Of a DNA stretch of 64,000 nt, positions 15,846 to 26,200 are shown in pieces (the first letter of the stretch is position 1; every line of letters begins with the position of its first letter). The stretch spans positions 1 through 64,000 of the forward strand of contig OMWJ01000007.1 of the NCBI GenBank assembly GCA_900314725.1. The letters are read 5' to 3'. Position numbers and translations under genes: made by a program. Origin of the DNA: an uncultured Bacteroidales bacterium (GTDB lineage Bacteria > Bacteroidota > Bacteroidia > Bacteroidales > P3). Below the pieces are notes generated by a model that worked only from the letters and a program-made list of their open reading frames with translations, did not search any database and was not told the DNA's origin.

Positions 15846-17717
15846 ATGAGAAAGATTGTTTTCAATATATTGTTTGTCTTTAGTATTTTTTTAGTCTTTA
15901 CTTCAAAAGGACAAGAGATTTATCTGCCTTTTTTGGATGATTTTTCTTCTTATACAGGTATGCCGAAGGCTGAATTGTGGGAAGGAAATAATTGTTTTGT
16001 TAATCAAGGCTATCAATATTTACCTCCAAGTATAGGTGTTGTAACTTTAGATGCAATAGATAAAGATGGTAGTTTATATCCCGATGCGAGTTCTTTTGGT
16101 TTTATGGGCGATACTCTTTGTTCTAAAACTATTCGTTTAGATTCTCTTCAAAGTCCGATAGTAAGAGCATTATCTGTTAGTGATTCTATATATCTATCCT
16201 TTTTTGTTCAACCAGGAGGAGGTGCAGGAGATATGTGGGAAAGAATAGGCTCACAACCTTCAAGTAAAGATTCTTTAGTCTTGCAGTTTTTTTCTGCAAC
16301 AGAAAACTCTTGGAATACTGTCTGGAGTATGAAAGGAATGAGTGTTGATTCTTTGTTTGCAATGGATAGTCTTTATTTTCGTTATGTCTTGATACCAATA
16401 AAAGAAGATAAATACTTTAATGCTTTCTTTAAGTTTAGATTTCTTACATATTCTTCTTTGGATGCTAATCCTGATGCAAATTATGTTATGAATTGCGATC
16501 AGTGGAATATTGATTACGTCTATATTAATTACAATAGGTCTTGTAGTGATAGTAGTTTCAGAGATATTGCTTTTGTTAATCCTGCCACATCTTTATTAAA
16601 AAATTATACAGCTGTTCCTTATAAACAATATAGACCAGATATGATGAAGGCAAACCTTGCTACAAAAATAATCAATCTATATTCTTCAGCATTATCTTCT
16701 TCTTATAAATATTCCATAACAGATAAAAATAATATTGAGTTAGCAAGTTATGATGGAGGTTTTGAAAACATATTGCCTTTTATGACTTCACACGAATTCC
16801 AGACTTCTCCTAATCATACAACTCCTCCGTTACAGTATGCTTTTCCTCTTATGACTCAAGAAGAAGAATATACAATAACTCATGTTGTCAGAGAGGGAGT
16901 AGGACAAGATGACTTATCAACAAATGATACTATAAAGTTTAAACAAGTTTTCTCAAACTATTTTGCATACGATGATGGTACAAGTGAAGGAGGTTTTGGA
17001 ATAAATCCTTTAAAAGGGAGTAATCTCGCCTTAGGATTCAATCTTACTCAAAGTGATACTCTTTCAGCAATAGATATATATTTCAATCAAACCAATAATC
17101 AAGATACTAATGATAAAAAGTATTTCTTTTTATGCGTTTGGGATGCAACAGCTGGAGAAAATCAAGTTCCTAATAATCTCGTTTATAAATCTGAAAGGCT
17201 TCTTCCAATAAGCGATTCTTTAAACAAATTTACAAGATATTCACTTACCGAACCATTAGTCTTACAACCAGGAACATTCTTTATTTCCTTAGAGATAAAA
17301 AACAGAGGTGATTATGTTAATATAGGCTTTGATAGAAATAATAATGCTTCTTCTCATACTTATTCAAAGATTTCTTCAGGAGAGGAATGGAAACAATCCT
17401 TTATAGTAGGAGCATTGATGATTAGACCTTATTTTGGATATAAGGCAGTTGGTTTTGAGAATATACTAACGGAAAGCGAATTAGTTATATATCCTAATCC
17501 AACAAAGGGTATTGTTCATGTTAAAGTAGGAGAGGAAAAAGTAGAAGAATGTTACCTTACTTCTGTTTTAGGAGCAAGAGAGAAAATATATCCAGTGCAG
17601 CAAAGCGAGTCAAATTATATTTATGATTTGTCAAAATATAAAGATGGTGTATATATACTTAATGTCATTACATCTAACTCAAAGATATATTCAACAAAAA
17701 TTATAAAGCAAAACTAA
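15846..17717 (+). CDS. T9SS type A sorting-domain protein, unknown N-terminal domain
   Basis: 623 residues from the ATG at 15846, which directly begins the signal peptide (MRKIVFNILFVFSIFLVF). An in-frame ATG 21 bases earlier would add seven Lys-rich residues and is less likely. The C-terminal ~75 residues are a T9SS sorting domain (IYPNPTKGIVHVKV through DGVYILNV to the final KIIKQN). The middle resembles large beta-rich Bacteroidota surface proteins, with a carbohydrate-binding-like LDDFSSYTG start. Probably secreted through T9SS; role unknown. recR follows after 3 bases. Confidence 0.85.
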   Translation: MRKIVFNILFVFSIFLVFTSKGQEIYLPFLDDFSSYTGMPKAELWEGNNCFVNQGYQYLPPSIGVVTLDAIDKDGSLYPDASSFGFMGDTLCSKTIRLDSLQSPIVRALSVSDSIYLSFFVQPGGGAGDMWERIGSQPSSKDSLVLQFFSATENSWNTVWSMKGMSVDSLFAMDSLYFRYVLIPIKEDKYFNAFFKFRFLTYSSLDANPDANYVMNCDQWNIDYVYINYNRSCSDSSFRDIAFVNPATSLLKNYTAVPYKQYRPDMMKANLATKIINLYSSALSSSYKYSITDKNNIELASYDGGFENILPFMTSHEFQTSPNHTTPPLQYAFPLMTQEEEYTITHVVREGVGQDDLSTNDTIKFKQVFSNYFAYDDGTSEGGFGINPLKGSNLALGFNLTQSDTLSAIDIYFNQTNNQDTNDKKYFFLCVWDATAGENQVPNNLVYKSERLLPISDSLNKFTRYSLTEPLVLQPGTFFISLEIKNRGDYVNIGFDRNNNASSHTYSKISSGEEWKQSFIVGALMIRPYFGYKAVGFENILTESELVIYPNPTKGIVHVKVGEEKVEECYLTSVLGAREKIYPVQQSESNYIYDLSKYKDGVYILNVITSNSKIYSTKIIKQN

Positions 17718-17720
17718 ATA

Positions 17721-18338
17721 ATGGAATACCCATCAGTCTATTTGGAGAATGTCGTCAATGAGTTTTCTAAACTACCAGGAGTGGGAGAGCGTACCGCTTT
17801 AAGGTTTGCCCTTCATTTACTTTCACAAGATAAACAAGTAACAGAAAGACTTGTCAATTCTTTGGTTGCAATGAATGAAGATATAAAACTTTGTAAGAGG
17901 TGTTTTTCTATTTCTGATGCTGAAGAGTGTGAGGTATGTAAAGACGAGAAAAGAGATCATAGCATTGTTTGTGTTGTAGAAAACATGAGAGATGTAATGG
18001 CGATAGAGAATACAAACCAATATCGTGGAATATATCATGTTTTAGGCGGAGTTATCTCTCCAATAGACGGAATAAGTCCTAAAGATATTCGCATCAATGA
18101 ACTTGTCCAAAGGATATGTTCAGAAAATATAGAAGAAATTATTCTTGCTTTGCCAACGACAATGGAAGGAGATACAACATGCTTCTACATTAATAAGATA
18201 ATAAAAGAAATGAATGTAAAGGTATCTGTTTTGTCGCGAGGTGTTTCTATTGGTGATAATATAGAATATGCAGATGCGATAACTCTTGGTCGTTCTATAA
18301 TGAATAGAGTTCCTTTTGAAAAGATTTATTCTAAATAA
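17721..18338 (+). CDS. recR: Recombination protein RecR
   Basis: 205 residues, normal length. Works with RecF/RecO to load RecA on gapped DNA. The helix-hairpin-helix LPGVGERTALRFALHLL lies near residue 18. A four-Cys zinc finger (CKRCFSISDAEECEVC) is at about 58-73. The TOPRIM domain starts with VCVVENMRDVMAIE, with HVLGGVISPIDGISP at about 107-121. It converges on the flippase gene with 5 bases between the stops. Confidence 0.95.
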   Translation: MEYPSVYLENVVNEFSKLPGVGERTALRFALHLLSQDKQVTERLVNSLVAMNEDIKLCKRCFSISDAEECEVCKDEKRDHSIVCVVENMRDVMAIENTNQYRGIYHVLGGVISPIDGISPKDIRINELVQRICSENIEEIILALPTTMEGDTTCFYINKIIKEMNVKVSVLSRGVSIGDNIEYADAITLGRSIMNRVPFEKIYSK

Positions 18339-18343
18339 ATCTA

Positions 18344-19834
18344 CTATTTCTTATCTTTAAGACCTGTTGTAACAAAGGTTGTAATGTCTTTTATGCTAAA
18401 TACTTTGAAAACAAAAGCCAAGATGATAATTACAGTAAGGGTTATAACTATTCTATATCCCCACATCAGTTCTACATTATAAACCAAATAAGACATAAGA
18501 GTTATACACAGAACAAAACTGATAATTTTTGTAACGTACTTAGCATTAAAACTGATATTAAATATTCTAATTGCAATCCAAACTTGTAGTATTGCGGTAA
18601 CTACCTGAGAGACTAAAGAAGAAACGGCAGAACCATTTTGCTGATATTTTGGAACGAGTATTATATTAAGCACAATGTTCATAACCATTCCACAAGCTGC
18701 AACAATATTTAGTTTTTTCATAGAACCGTTAGCAGTGAGCAGTGTTCCAAATATATATGTTGTGGAAACAGGAATAAAACAAAAACAAAGAATGCGATAA
18801 ACTTCAGCACTTTCTTCTATATTTTTGTTATATAAAAGCGTCATTAGTTCATTAGAATACAAAAATGAAACTAAAACAAATCCCATACTTAGAACCAAAA
18901 GTAGATGAAATGAAATCTTAATAATATCTTTGATATTCTTGTTTTTTTCTCCAACAAAATCAGTAGGCAGTAGTTTAGAGTCCTTTATTAACTTAGCAAA
19001 GAAAGGAAGCAGTATAACAGAAAAAAGATAAGAAACCATATTTGCACTATCTACAAGTCTAAATCCCGAAGCATAGACTCCTGCTGCAAAACCATTGTCA
19101 TCCAACAATCTTTCCAAAAACACGCTGTCTATTCTATTGTAAAACGACATAAGAAGGCTTAGTAAAGCAAATGGGAAGCCATATTTAAGTATGGCAAGCA
19201 TAAAGGCTTTATTCCAAACAAGTTTGATAAATCCTGTTTTTGTCAAACAAATGGCTAAGGCAACCACACATGATATGAATATGCTCAGCACTTGTACATA
19301 AACAAAGTACTCTACCTTAAAATCTTCTTTCAGAAAACTTGTCCAAAGCAGGATAGAACAAAAAATAATCGTAAGACTTTTGTCTAATATAGACAGGATA
19401 GAATCTGTTTTAAAGAGTAGAAGTCCGGATATATTGCTGCGGAAATAAGTGAGAAAATAAGTGAGAATCTGAAACAAACATAGCCACATAAGCATATTAA
19501 ATGCTCTGCTTTTATAACCTCCAATTAGTGCCACAACAAAAACAGCTACAATATACACACCTGCCAAGATAAGTTTTAGAGGAAGTATTCTTGCAAAGTA
19601 TTTCTTTAGAAGAAAAGTGTTTTGTGCAATGGTTTTATTGTTGAAGTTGTTTATTCCAAAGTCAAGAATGATATTAAACAAATAACTGAAATTCAATAAA
19701 GCATAATAAACTCCATATTCGCCACTTGGTAAAGCATTTTGTACACTTCTATCTATTCCCAAAATCCAAAATGATTTAATCAATAGATTTAGGCTAAGCA
19801 TAAATAGAAGATTGACTACAAAAAACTTTTTCAT
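18344..19834 (-). CDS. Polysaccharide biosynthesis flippase (Wzx/MATE-like)
   Basis: 496 residues with 12 to 14 predicted membrane helices spread along the whole length and few charged loops. The first helix begins at MKKFFVVNLLFML; a GEYGVYYALLNFSYL segment and the C-terminal FNISFNAKYV match the polysaccharide transporter branch of the MOP superfamily. It would flip lipid-linked sugars across the inner membrane. No glycosyltransferase lies beside it, but a sugar aminotransferase is divergently transcribed next to it across a phased array. Confidence 0.85.
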   Translation of the reverse strand: MKKFFVVNLLFMLSLNLLIKSFWILGIDRSVQNALPSGEYGVYYALLNFSYLFNIILDFGINNFNNKTIAQNTFLLKKYFARILPLKLILAGVYIVAVFVVALIGGYKSRAFNMLMWLCLFQILTYFLTYFRSNISGLLLFKTDSILSILDKSLTIIFCSILLWTSFLKEDFKVEYFVYVQVLSIFISCVVALAICLTKTGFIKLVWNKAFMLAILKYGFPFALLSLLMSFYNRIDSVFLERLLDDNGFAAGVYASGFRLVDSANMVSYLFSVILLPFFAKLIKDSKLLPTDFVGEKNKNIKDIIKISFHLLLVLSMGFVLVSFLYSNELMTLLYNKNIEESAEVYRILCFCFIPVSTTYIFGTLLTANGSMKKLNIVAACGMVMNIVLNIILVPKYQQNGSAVSSLVSQVVTAILQVWIAIRIFNISFNAKYVTKIISFVLCITLMSYLVYNVELMWGYRIVITLTVIIILAFVFKVFSIKDITTFVTTGLKDKK

Positions 19835-20144
19835 CTATTTCTCTTTGATTTTTCAAAAAATGATATGATATATTAGAACGAAAACAATGGTGATAAATTA
19901 TTTCTTTCTCTTTTTTTTATTCTTGTTTGTTGAAAAAAAATAATCAAGACTTGGTGAAAAAAGATCAACTCTTTACACCAAAAAGAGTTGGATTTGAGAA
20001 AAAAAGATCAAGTCTTTTTTTCTCAAAACTAAGTCTTTTTACATCAAACATCAACTCTTTTTTTGAGTAAGTCTAAAAGTGATGTGTTCAGCATTTATTT
20101 TCAATATTATAAAATCTTTTTTCTGAATTTGCGTTAATAGTTGT
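19835..20144. other. Divergent intergenic region with an array
   Basis: 310 bp between two genes that point away from each other. It holds the phased array at 19946-20079 and an AT-rich flank. The only promoter-like string I see for the + gene is CTGAATTTGCG near 20124, a weak match. No gene end lies here, so hairpins in it are not needed to stop either neighbour. Confidence 0.7.
19946..20079. repeat. 21-22 bp phased array, locus 2
   Basis: Unit starts are at 19946 (AAGACTT), 19967 (AACTCTT), 19989, 20010 (AAGTCTT), 20031 (AAGTCTT) and 20053 (AACTCTT), with steps 21, 22, 21, 21, 22. The unit at 19989-20009 is identical over 21 bases to 32541-32561 at locus 4, and its neighbour forms a 14 bp inverted repeat with it (TTGAGAAAAAAAGA/TCTTTTTTTCTCAA, loop TCAAG). 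Confidence 0.8.
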
Positions 20145-21272
20145 ATGGAAAAGATAGAAATGGTTAATCTAAAACAGCAGTACTTGAAAATCAAAGATGA
20201 AATAAACTTTGAAATAGATAGTGTTTTAGAAAGTTCTCAGTTTATAAAAGGGCAGAAAGTCTCAGAGTTTGAATCTCAACTTGGGGAATATCTGAATGTA
20301 AAACATGTTATTTCTTGTGGAAACGGAACAGATGCTTTGATGATTTCCTTAATGGCGTTAAACCTGAAGCCTAATGATGAGGTTATTTGTCCGTCTTTTT
20401 CCTTTATTTCTTCAGCAGAAGTCATTGCTTTGTTGGGTTTTAGACCTGTTTTTGTGGATGTGGATTATGAAAACTTTAATGTAACTGCTCAGAATATAAT
20501 TCAAGCCATATCAAATAAAACACGAGCAATAATTCCTGTACATCTTTTCGGTCAAGGTGCAGAAATGGAGAGTATAATGGAAGTTGCTTCAGATTACAAC
20601 CTTGCAGTGGTAGAAGATAATGCTCAATCTTTAGGAGCAGAATATACATTCAAAGATAATACGACAAAGTTTTTAGGAACAATAGGTGATATTGGTTGTA
20701 CTTCTTTCTTTCCTACAAAAAATTTAGCTTGTTATGGAGATGGAGGGGCGATGTTTACTAATGATGATTACTTGGCAGAAAGGCTACGTTTGATAGCAAA
20801 CCATGGGATGAAACAGAAATATAGAAATGAATGTATAGGCGTTAATTCTCGTTTAGATACTTTACAGGCAGGTGTTTTAAAGGTAAAATTAAAATATCTT
20901 GACAAATATATAGCCGAAAGAAGAAAAGTGGCAGAGTTTTACAACAAAGAGTTGGAGGATATTAAACAAATCATTGTTCCTAAGCAACAATGCCACTCTA
21001 CACACACTTACAACCAATATACAATAAAAGTTCTCAATGGGAAAAGAGATAATTTAAAGCAATATCTATCTGAAAACGGTGTGCCAAGTCAAGTGTATTA
21101 TCCTATACCTCTTCACAAACAGCAAGCATTTTCTTCTCTTGCACGCAGTGGAAATGAAATGACTAACGCAGAAAGACTATGCGGAGAAGTACTTTCTTTA
21201 CCTATGCACACAGAACTCTCTGTTGAACAATTGCAATACATTGTCTCACAGATTAAAACATTTTTTCAATAA
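20145..21272 (+). CDS. DegT/DnrJ/EryC1/StrS family sugar aminotransferase
   Basis: 375 residues, a PLP-dependent aminotransferase for nucleotide-linked keto sugars. CGNGTDALMISLMAL lies near residue 61, VEDNAQSLGAEY near 157, and the PLP lysine is Lys192 in FFPTKNLACYGDGGAM. NSRLDTLQAGVLKVKL and the C-terminal PSQVYYPIPLHKQ are family marks. It probably makes an amino sugar for surface polysaccharide, consistent with the flippase on the other side of the array. The start is the first ATG. Confidence 0.92.
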   Translation: MEKIEMVNLKQQYLKIKDEINFEIDSVLESSQFIKGQKVSEFESQLGEYLNVKHVISCGNGTDALMISLMALNLKPNDEVICPSFSFISSAEVIALLGFRPVFVDVDYENFNVTAQNIIQAISNKTRAIIPVHLFGQGAEMESIMEVASDYNLAVVEDNAQSLGAEYTFKDNTTKFLGTIGDIGCTSFFPTKNLACYGDGGAMFTNDDYLAERLRLIANHGMKQKYRNECIGVNSRLDTLQAGVLKVKLKYLDKYIAERRKVAEFYNKELEDIKQIIVPKQQCHSTHTYNQYTIKVLNGKRDNLKQYLSENGVPSQVYYPIPLHKQQAFSSLARSGNEMTNAERLCGEVLSLPMHTELSVEQLQYIVSQIKTFFQ

Positions 21273-21287
21273 AACAGAATCTTGTGT

Positions 21288-22382
21288 TTATGATTCTCTT
21301 TTTAGATTTTTTATTTTAGGATAGACTTTTCTGATATACCAGCGTTTATAATCTTTCTTCAATCTTTCTAAAGAGGACATATTTTGTGCTGAACGAGAAA
21401 GGCGTAGGGCTTTTTTACCGTTTTCATCCTTATTGTTGAGCGCTCGTCCTTGAGTGTAAGCGTCAGCAATAGAAGCATTAAGTTCAAAACCAATCAAAAT
21501 AATGTATGAATTTAAATATATCCACAAAAGAAATATAATCATAGCACCAATAGAACCGTATAAAGCGTTGTAGCGTGAAAAATGGATAATGTACCAATTG
21601 AATCCTTGAGAGAAAAGAATAAATAGGACAGTTCCCAAACTTGCTCCGGCAGAGAAAAACCTATATCCTCGTTTATCGGCAGGAGCAACGTAATATATCA
21701 TTGCAAATACTAAATAAAGTATAATAACTATTATAACCCATTTTAATACTCTTAGAATATAAAACTGCAACAAACTTTTGATAATATCATTAGCTAAAAG
21801 ATAGACTATTAAACGTTTTGCAAAGATAATCAAGAGTATGCTTATAATAATACCTATAGCAATGCCAATAGTTAGACCTACGCTTATTAATCTGCGTTTG
21901 AATGCAGAACGTTTTTTAGTTGTATGTTGTGAAGCGTTTAATGACAAAAGTAAAGCATTGACTCCCGAGGAAGCAACAAAGATAGAAGAGAAGAAACCTA
22001 TAGTCATCAATCCTTTATGTTTGTGATGCATAAGGTCGGAAATAGTATTGGAGATATAATCTCCTGCACTGTTAGGTGCAAACTCCTGCACAAGACTAAG
22101 CAATCTTTCTGTTAAAAAATCCAAATGCAAGAATGGCAACAGCGAAACTAAGAACAATATAAGAGGAAACAGAGAAAGAAAGAAGTGAAAACTGATTGCT
22201 GCACTTCTTTGGTTTAATGCACCTTTGGTAAGTCCCTTTATAAAGAAGACAATCACATCAAATATAGGCACTCTTTGAAATCCTGGCAACACAACAAGAC
22301 GAGAATAATGCAGAACATTTCTCACAGGTCGCCAAAACAGAAGTCTTCTAAGAAACTGTTGCCACTTTTGTTTATTCATCAT
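21288..22382 (-). CDS. YihY/BrkB family inner-membrane protein
   Basis: 364 residues. Six predicted membrane helices follow an ~45-residue cytoplasmic start. The family signatures are AISFHFFLSLFPLILFLVSL near residue 62, the SSIFVASSGVNALLLSLN segment, and ALYGSIGAMIIFLLWIYLNS near 271. Once called ribonuclease BN, but no nuclease activity is credible for the family; its role is unknown. A charged C-terminal tail of ~75 residues follows. It overlaps the end of nadC by 11 bases and is translated from the same transcript. Confidence 0.88.
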   Translation of the reverse strand: MMNKQKWQQFLRRLLFWRPVRNVLHYSRLVVLPGFQRVPIFDVIVFFIKGLTKGALNQRSAAISFHFFLSLFPLILFLVSLLPFLHLDFLTERLLSLVQEFAPNSAGDYISNTISDLMHHKHKGLMTIGFFSSIFVASSGVNALLLSLNASQHTTKKRSAFKRRLISVGLTIGIAIGIIISILLIIFAKRLIVYLLANDIIKSLLQFYILRVLKWVIIVIILYLVFAMIYYVAPADKRGYRFFSAGASLGTVLFILFSQGFNWYIIHFSRYNALYGSIGAMIIFLLWIYLNSYIILIGFELNASIADAYTQGRALNNKDENGKKALRLSRSAQNMSSLERLKKDYKRWYIRKVYPKIKNLKRES

Positions 22383-23223
22383 CTGCTACTAAACTTATAT
22401 CTAAGGCAGAAATATGATGAGTTAAAGCTCCTACAGAAATATAATCTACTCCGCTTTCTGCATAAGTTCTAAGAGTGTCTTTATTTATTCCTCCTGAAGC
22501 CTCTGTTTCATATCTTCCGTTAATAATATCTATGGCTTTTGTTAAATCCATTGGAGAGAAGTTATCTAACATTATTCTATCTACACCTCCAATCTGTAAG
22601 ACCTCATCTAATTCTTTGAAGTCTCTGACTTCTATTTCTATTTTCAGGTCAAGATTGTTTGCTTTTAGATAATTATTAGTTTGTTCTATTGCCTGCTTTA
22701 TGCCACCTGCAAAATCAATATGATTGTCTTTAAGCATAATCATATCGAAAAGACCAAATCTATGATTGTATCCCCCTCCTATTTTTACAGCATATTTTTC
22801 CAAAAGTCTAAGACCAGGAGTTGTTTTTCTTGTATCTAAAAGTTTAGTGTGCATTCCTTCTATAAGAGAAACATATTCTTTTGTTGTTGTTGCAATACCT
22901 GAAAGAAGTTGCATATAGTTTAGTGCCGTTCTTTCTCCTGTTAATATTGCACGAGCATTACCTTCCATTCTTAGGATAATATCTCCTTTGTGTAATTCTT
23001 CACCATCTTTTTTGTATTTTGTGATTTTGATATTATGTGATTTGTCTAATAAATCAAAAACCAAGCAAAATACGTCTATTCCACAAAGTATTCCATCTTG
23101 TTTTGCAACAAGTTTAACTTTTTTTGTTTCTCCCTCTTTTACAGATGCAAGAGTAGAATAATCTCCTTGTTGAACATCTTCTTCTAATGCAGCAAGTATG
23201 TGTCTCTTTATTTCTTCTTTCAT
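22372..23223 (-). CDS. nadC: Nicotinate-nucleotide pyrophosphorylase (quinolinate PRTase)
   Basis: 283 residues. Converts quinolinate and PRPP to nicotinate mononucleotide in NAD synthesis. Family blocks seen are EEDVQQGDYST at the N-terminus, GERTALNYMQLLSGIAT near 95, DTRKTTPGLRLLEKYAV near 131, GGGYNHRFGLFDMIMLKDNH near 148, IEIEVRDFKELDE and the final ASGGINKDTLRTYAESGVD. nadA and nadB are not in the window. It stands 8 bases after the stop of the large protease gene on the opposite side of transcription order. Confidence 0.94.
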   Translation of the reverse strand: MKEEIKRHILAALEEDVQQGDYSTLASVKEGETKKVKLVAKQDGILCGIDVFCLVFDLLDKSHNIKITKYKKDGEELHKGDIILRMEGNARAILTGERTALNYMQLLSGIATTTKEYVSLIEGMHTKLLDTRKTTPGLRLLEKYAVKIGGGYNHRFGLFDMIMLKDNHIDFAGGIKQAIEQTNNYLKANNLDLKIEIEVRDFKELDEVLQIGGVDRIMLDNFSPMDLTKAIDIINGRYETEASGGINKDTLRTYAESGVDYISVGALTHHISALDISLVADDE

Positions 23224-23231
23224 AGTGAAAA

Positions 23232-26200
23232 CTATTTAGAGGTTATTATAAGTTTTGTTTTCCAGTCAATATTTTCTCCTTGTAGTCTTATAATATACGT
23301 TCCTGTTTCCAAGAAAGAAAGATTTAGATTATTATCCCCTTTAAATAGTGTTGTTTGATTAGTATATACAATAGCACCATTAAGATTAGTAATAACTATG
23401 CTTATATTTTCTTGAGAAGAAGAAGTTATATTAATATTACCATTAGATGGGTTAGGTGAAAGATAAATATTGTCTTTACTATTCTTTATATCATCTAAAC
23501 CAACACCTTCTGTTACTTGTATTACTTTAGAACTTGATTCTTCCATATTGCATACTCCATTTTGTACTATGGCTTTGAAAGTATGTTCTCCCTCAACTGT
23601 TGGAACGTAATTTATGCTTGGAGAATTCTCAGAGTTCTCTATTGTATCCCATTCTGTGAAAAATAGAGATGGTTTCTTTACTTGCCAATAAAGAACAGTT
23701 CCTGTGTAAGCTCTAAGTTGCAAAGACAGGTTCTCATTTACTGCTACACTATTTGAATTAGAAAAGATATTACCTCCACGTGTAGGATCATCTATAAGAA
23801 TAGTAACATAGTTGCTTGTATCTATTGTTAAACCAGAAGTAACTACACGAGCATAATAATAAGTTCCAATAAGAGATGCTGGACGTGGTTGATAAGTAGG
23901 TCTGTCATTGAATACTCCTTCATCGCAAACGTCCCATGTTATCAAATCTCTACTCATTATCCATTGATAAGAGAACTCTCCATTACCACCTGTTGGATTT
24001 TGACCTGTAAGAATTTCAGGATATTCATTGCATACTCTTTGGTCAGAAGAAATAATATTATTATGAACAGAGTAATATCTTGTAGAAATAGGAATTATTT
24101 CACCATACGCAGTACCAAAAGAATTTGTAGCAAAAGCTCTTACATAATATTGTGTAAGAATTGGTAGGTCTGATATTGTAACATCAAAACTGCTTTCATT
24201 AGATGTAGAAACAACAACATTATCTTCTATTGTAGGATTGCCAGAAAGAGAATAGCAAACACCTTTTGAAGTAATATCGGAAAGACCATCATAATGTATT
24301 GTTGCAGAAACTTTTATTTTGTTATATTCTGAAAGAGAAGCACTATCAGTTGTAATTATAGGTATCTGTAATATGGCTTCTACTTTTATATTTCTTATAT
24401 CTATTTGTGAATTTGTTGTGCCACTATATTCAAAAGCAATGAAAGATTGTTCGCTGACAGTTATAGGAGCAGTGATAGAGTATTCTGTATGTTGATAAGA
24501 ACTGTTAGAAGCATTTATACTTGCGATTTCTTGCCAAGAAGAAGCAATGTTTTCTTTCAATAAAACTCTTAGATTAGCTGTTCCTTTGTAATCAAAACTA
24601 ACTTTCATATCACTCTTATAGGAAAGATCTAATAAAGGAGTTATGATTTTTGTATCCTCTGCTTGACCTTGACATCTATAACTATTTTCTGTTGTATTTG
24701 TTCTCCACAATCCTTCTTCATTTATAAAGCAAAGAGTATCTTCACCGTTTAATTGAGGTTGATAAGTAAATTCTGTTATGCGAGGGCAAAGAGTAGTGAA
24801 AGAAATCTGTTCTCCGTATGAAACAAGAGCGTGGTTTCTTGCAAATGCTCTCGCATAATAAGTAGTGGAAGAATTAAGTTCTGATAAATCAACTTCATAT
24901 TCTCCCAAAGCATTATCAGTAATATAATAAACCATATCATCAACCGTAGGCATAGGGTTTTCACTTACAACAAAGCCTTTTTGAACTATCGGAGTATAAC
25001 CTGCAGAAATAAGATTTGCTTTTGCTTTTGCATTGTTGTCAATTATGTTTTCAGCAGCAGATGTTACTACAATAGGGAAAGCATTAATATTTTTTTCTAT
25101 TACTTGAATATCGTCTAAGTATATTCCTCCTGCTCCTTTTACATCTGCTTCAAACATAATGTATAGGTTAGTACTTTTTACTGTAAGATCTATTGTGTCT
25201 TTTGTCCAAGATGTTGTTCCAGAAGAATAAGTTTTCAATAAAGACCAATCACTATTCAAGGATGTTTTATAATAAACTCTTAGATAATCTATTCTATTTC
25301 CTACACGTTTTTGGTCGTAAGCAAAGACTAAAGCAGGTTGAGAAAGATTAGTAGTGTTAAAAGGGCGAAGAAGCAATTGCATTTGGTGTGAAGACAAAAG
25401 ATAATCAGTAGTTAGATAGGCAAATCTATTGCCATCGTATGCTTGTATTGTACTCTCACTTATGTTATCAACAAACTGCCATTGATTTGTTGATAACGGA
25501 GAATTTTGACTAAGACAAGAAATATCTTCATCTGTTTCTTCAAAGGAAAGGCTATAAGGGAAAGTCTGTACAACTTCACACGGCGTCTTTACTTTTATTA
25601 TTTCTCCATATCCAACATAGTTTCCTCGTTTTGCAAAGGCTCTTACATAATATGTGGTGTTAGGATTTAATCCCGAAACATCAACGTCTATACTATTGCT
25701 TGCGACAGAAGATATAACGGTTTCATCATTTACAGTAGGAGTGTCGTTGTCCATAGAGAAGCAAACACCGGTTTGAGTTATGGAATTGTTGTTCTGTGTT
25801 ATTTGAGCAGTAAGATTGAGTGTGTCTGTTTTGAAATCCACCTGAGTGTTTGCTATATAAGGATATGTGTTTTCATTCATAAGAACAAAAGTAATATTGC
25901 CTGTAGAAGTATTCTCTACTATATTATATATAGGTTTGTTTGTATTTGTTCCATCGTAAGCCTTACTGTTTGGAGTAGTGTTGTCAGTAAAAGAAGTTTT
26001 GTTGTTTGTTCCAGGGAAAGGATTTGTAGCATTTATATTTTGAGAAGCAGTTACAACTCTGTAACCTTCGTGTCCTGGTTCGCAATTCACACAATTGCCT
26101 TGAAGATTCCATACACTTTTATCCACATGATAAATAAGCATTCCGTGTCCAGGCAGTTCTGTATCAAATCCTCTCTGCTGACGATTTTCAAGAACAAAAT

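Noticed and set aside
21288..22382. Ribonuclease BN annotation for the YihY-type protein.
   Set aside because: The historical name is known to be wrong for this membrane family; the sequence shows only membrane helices.
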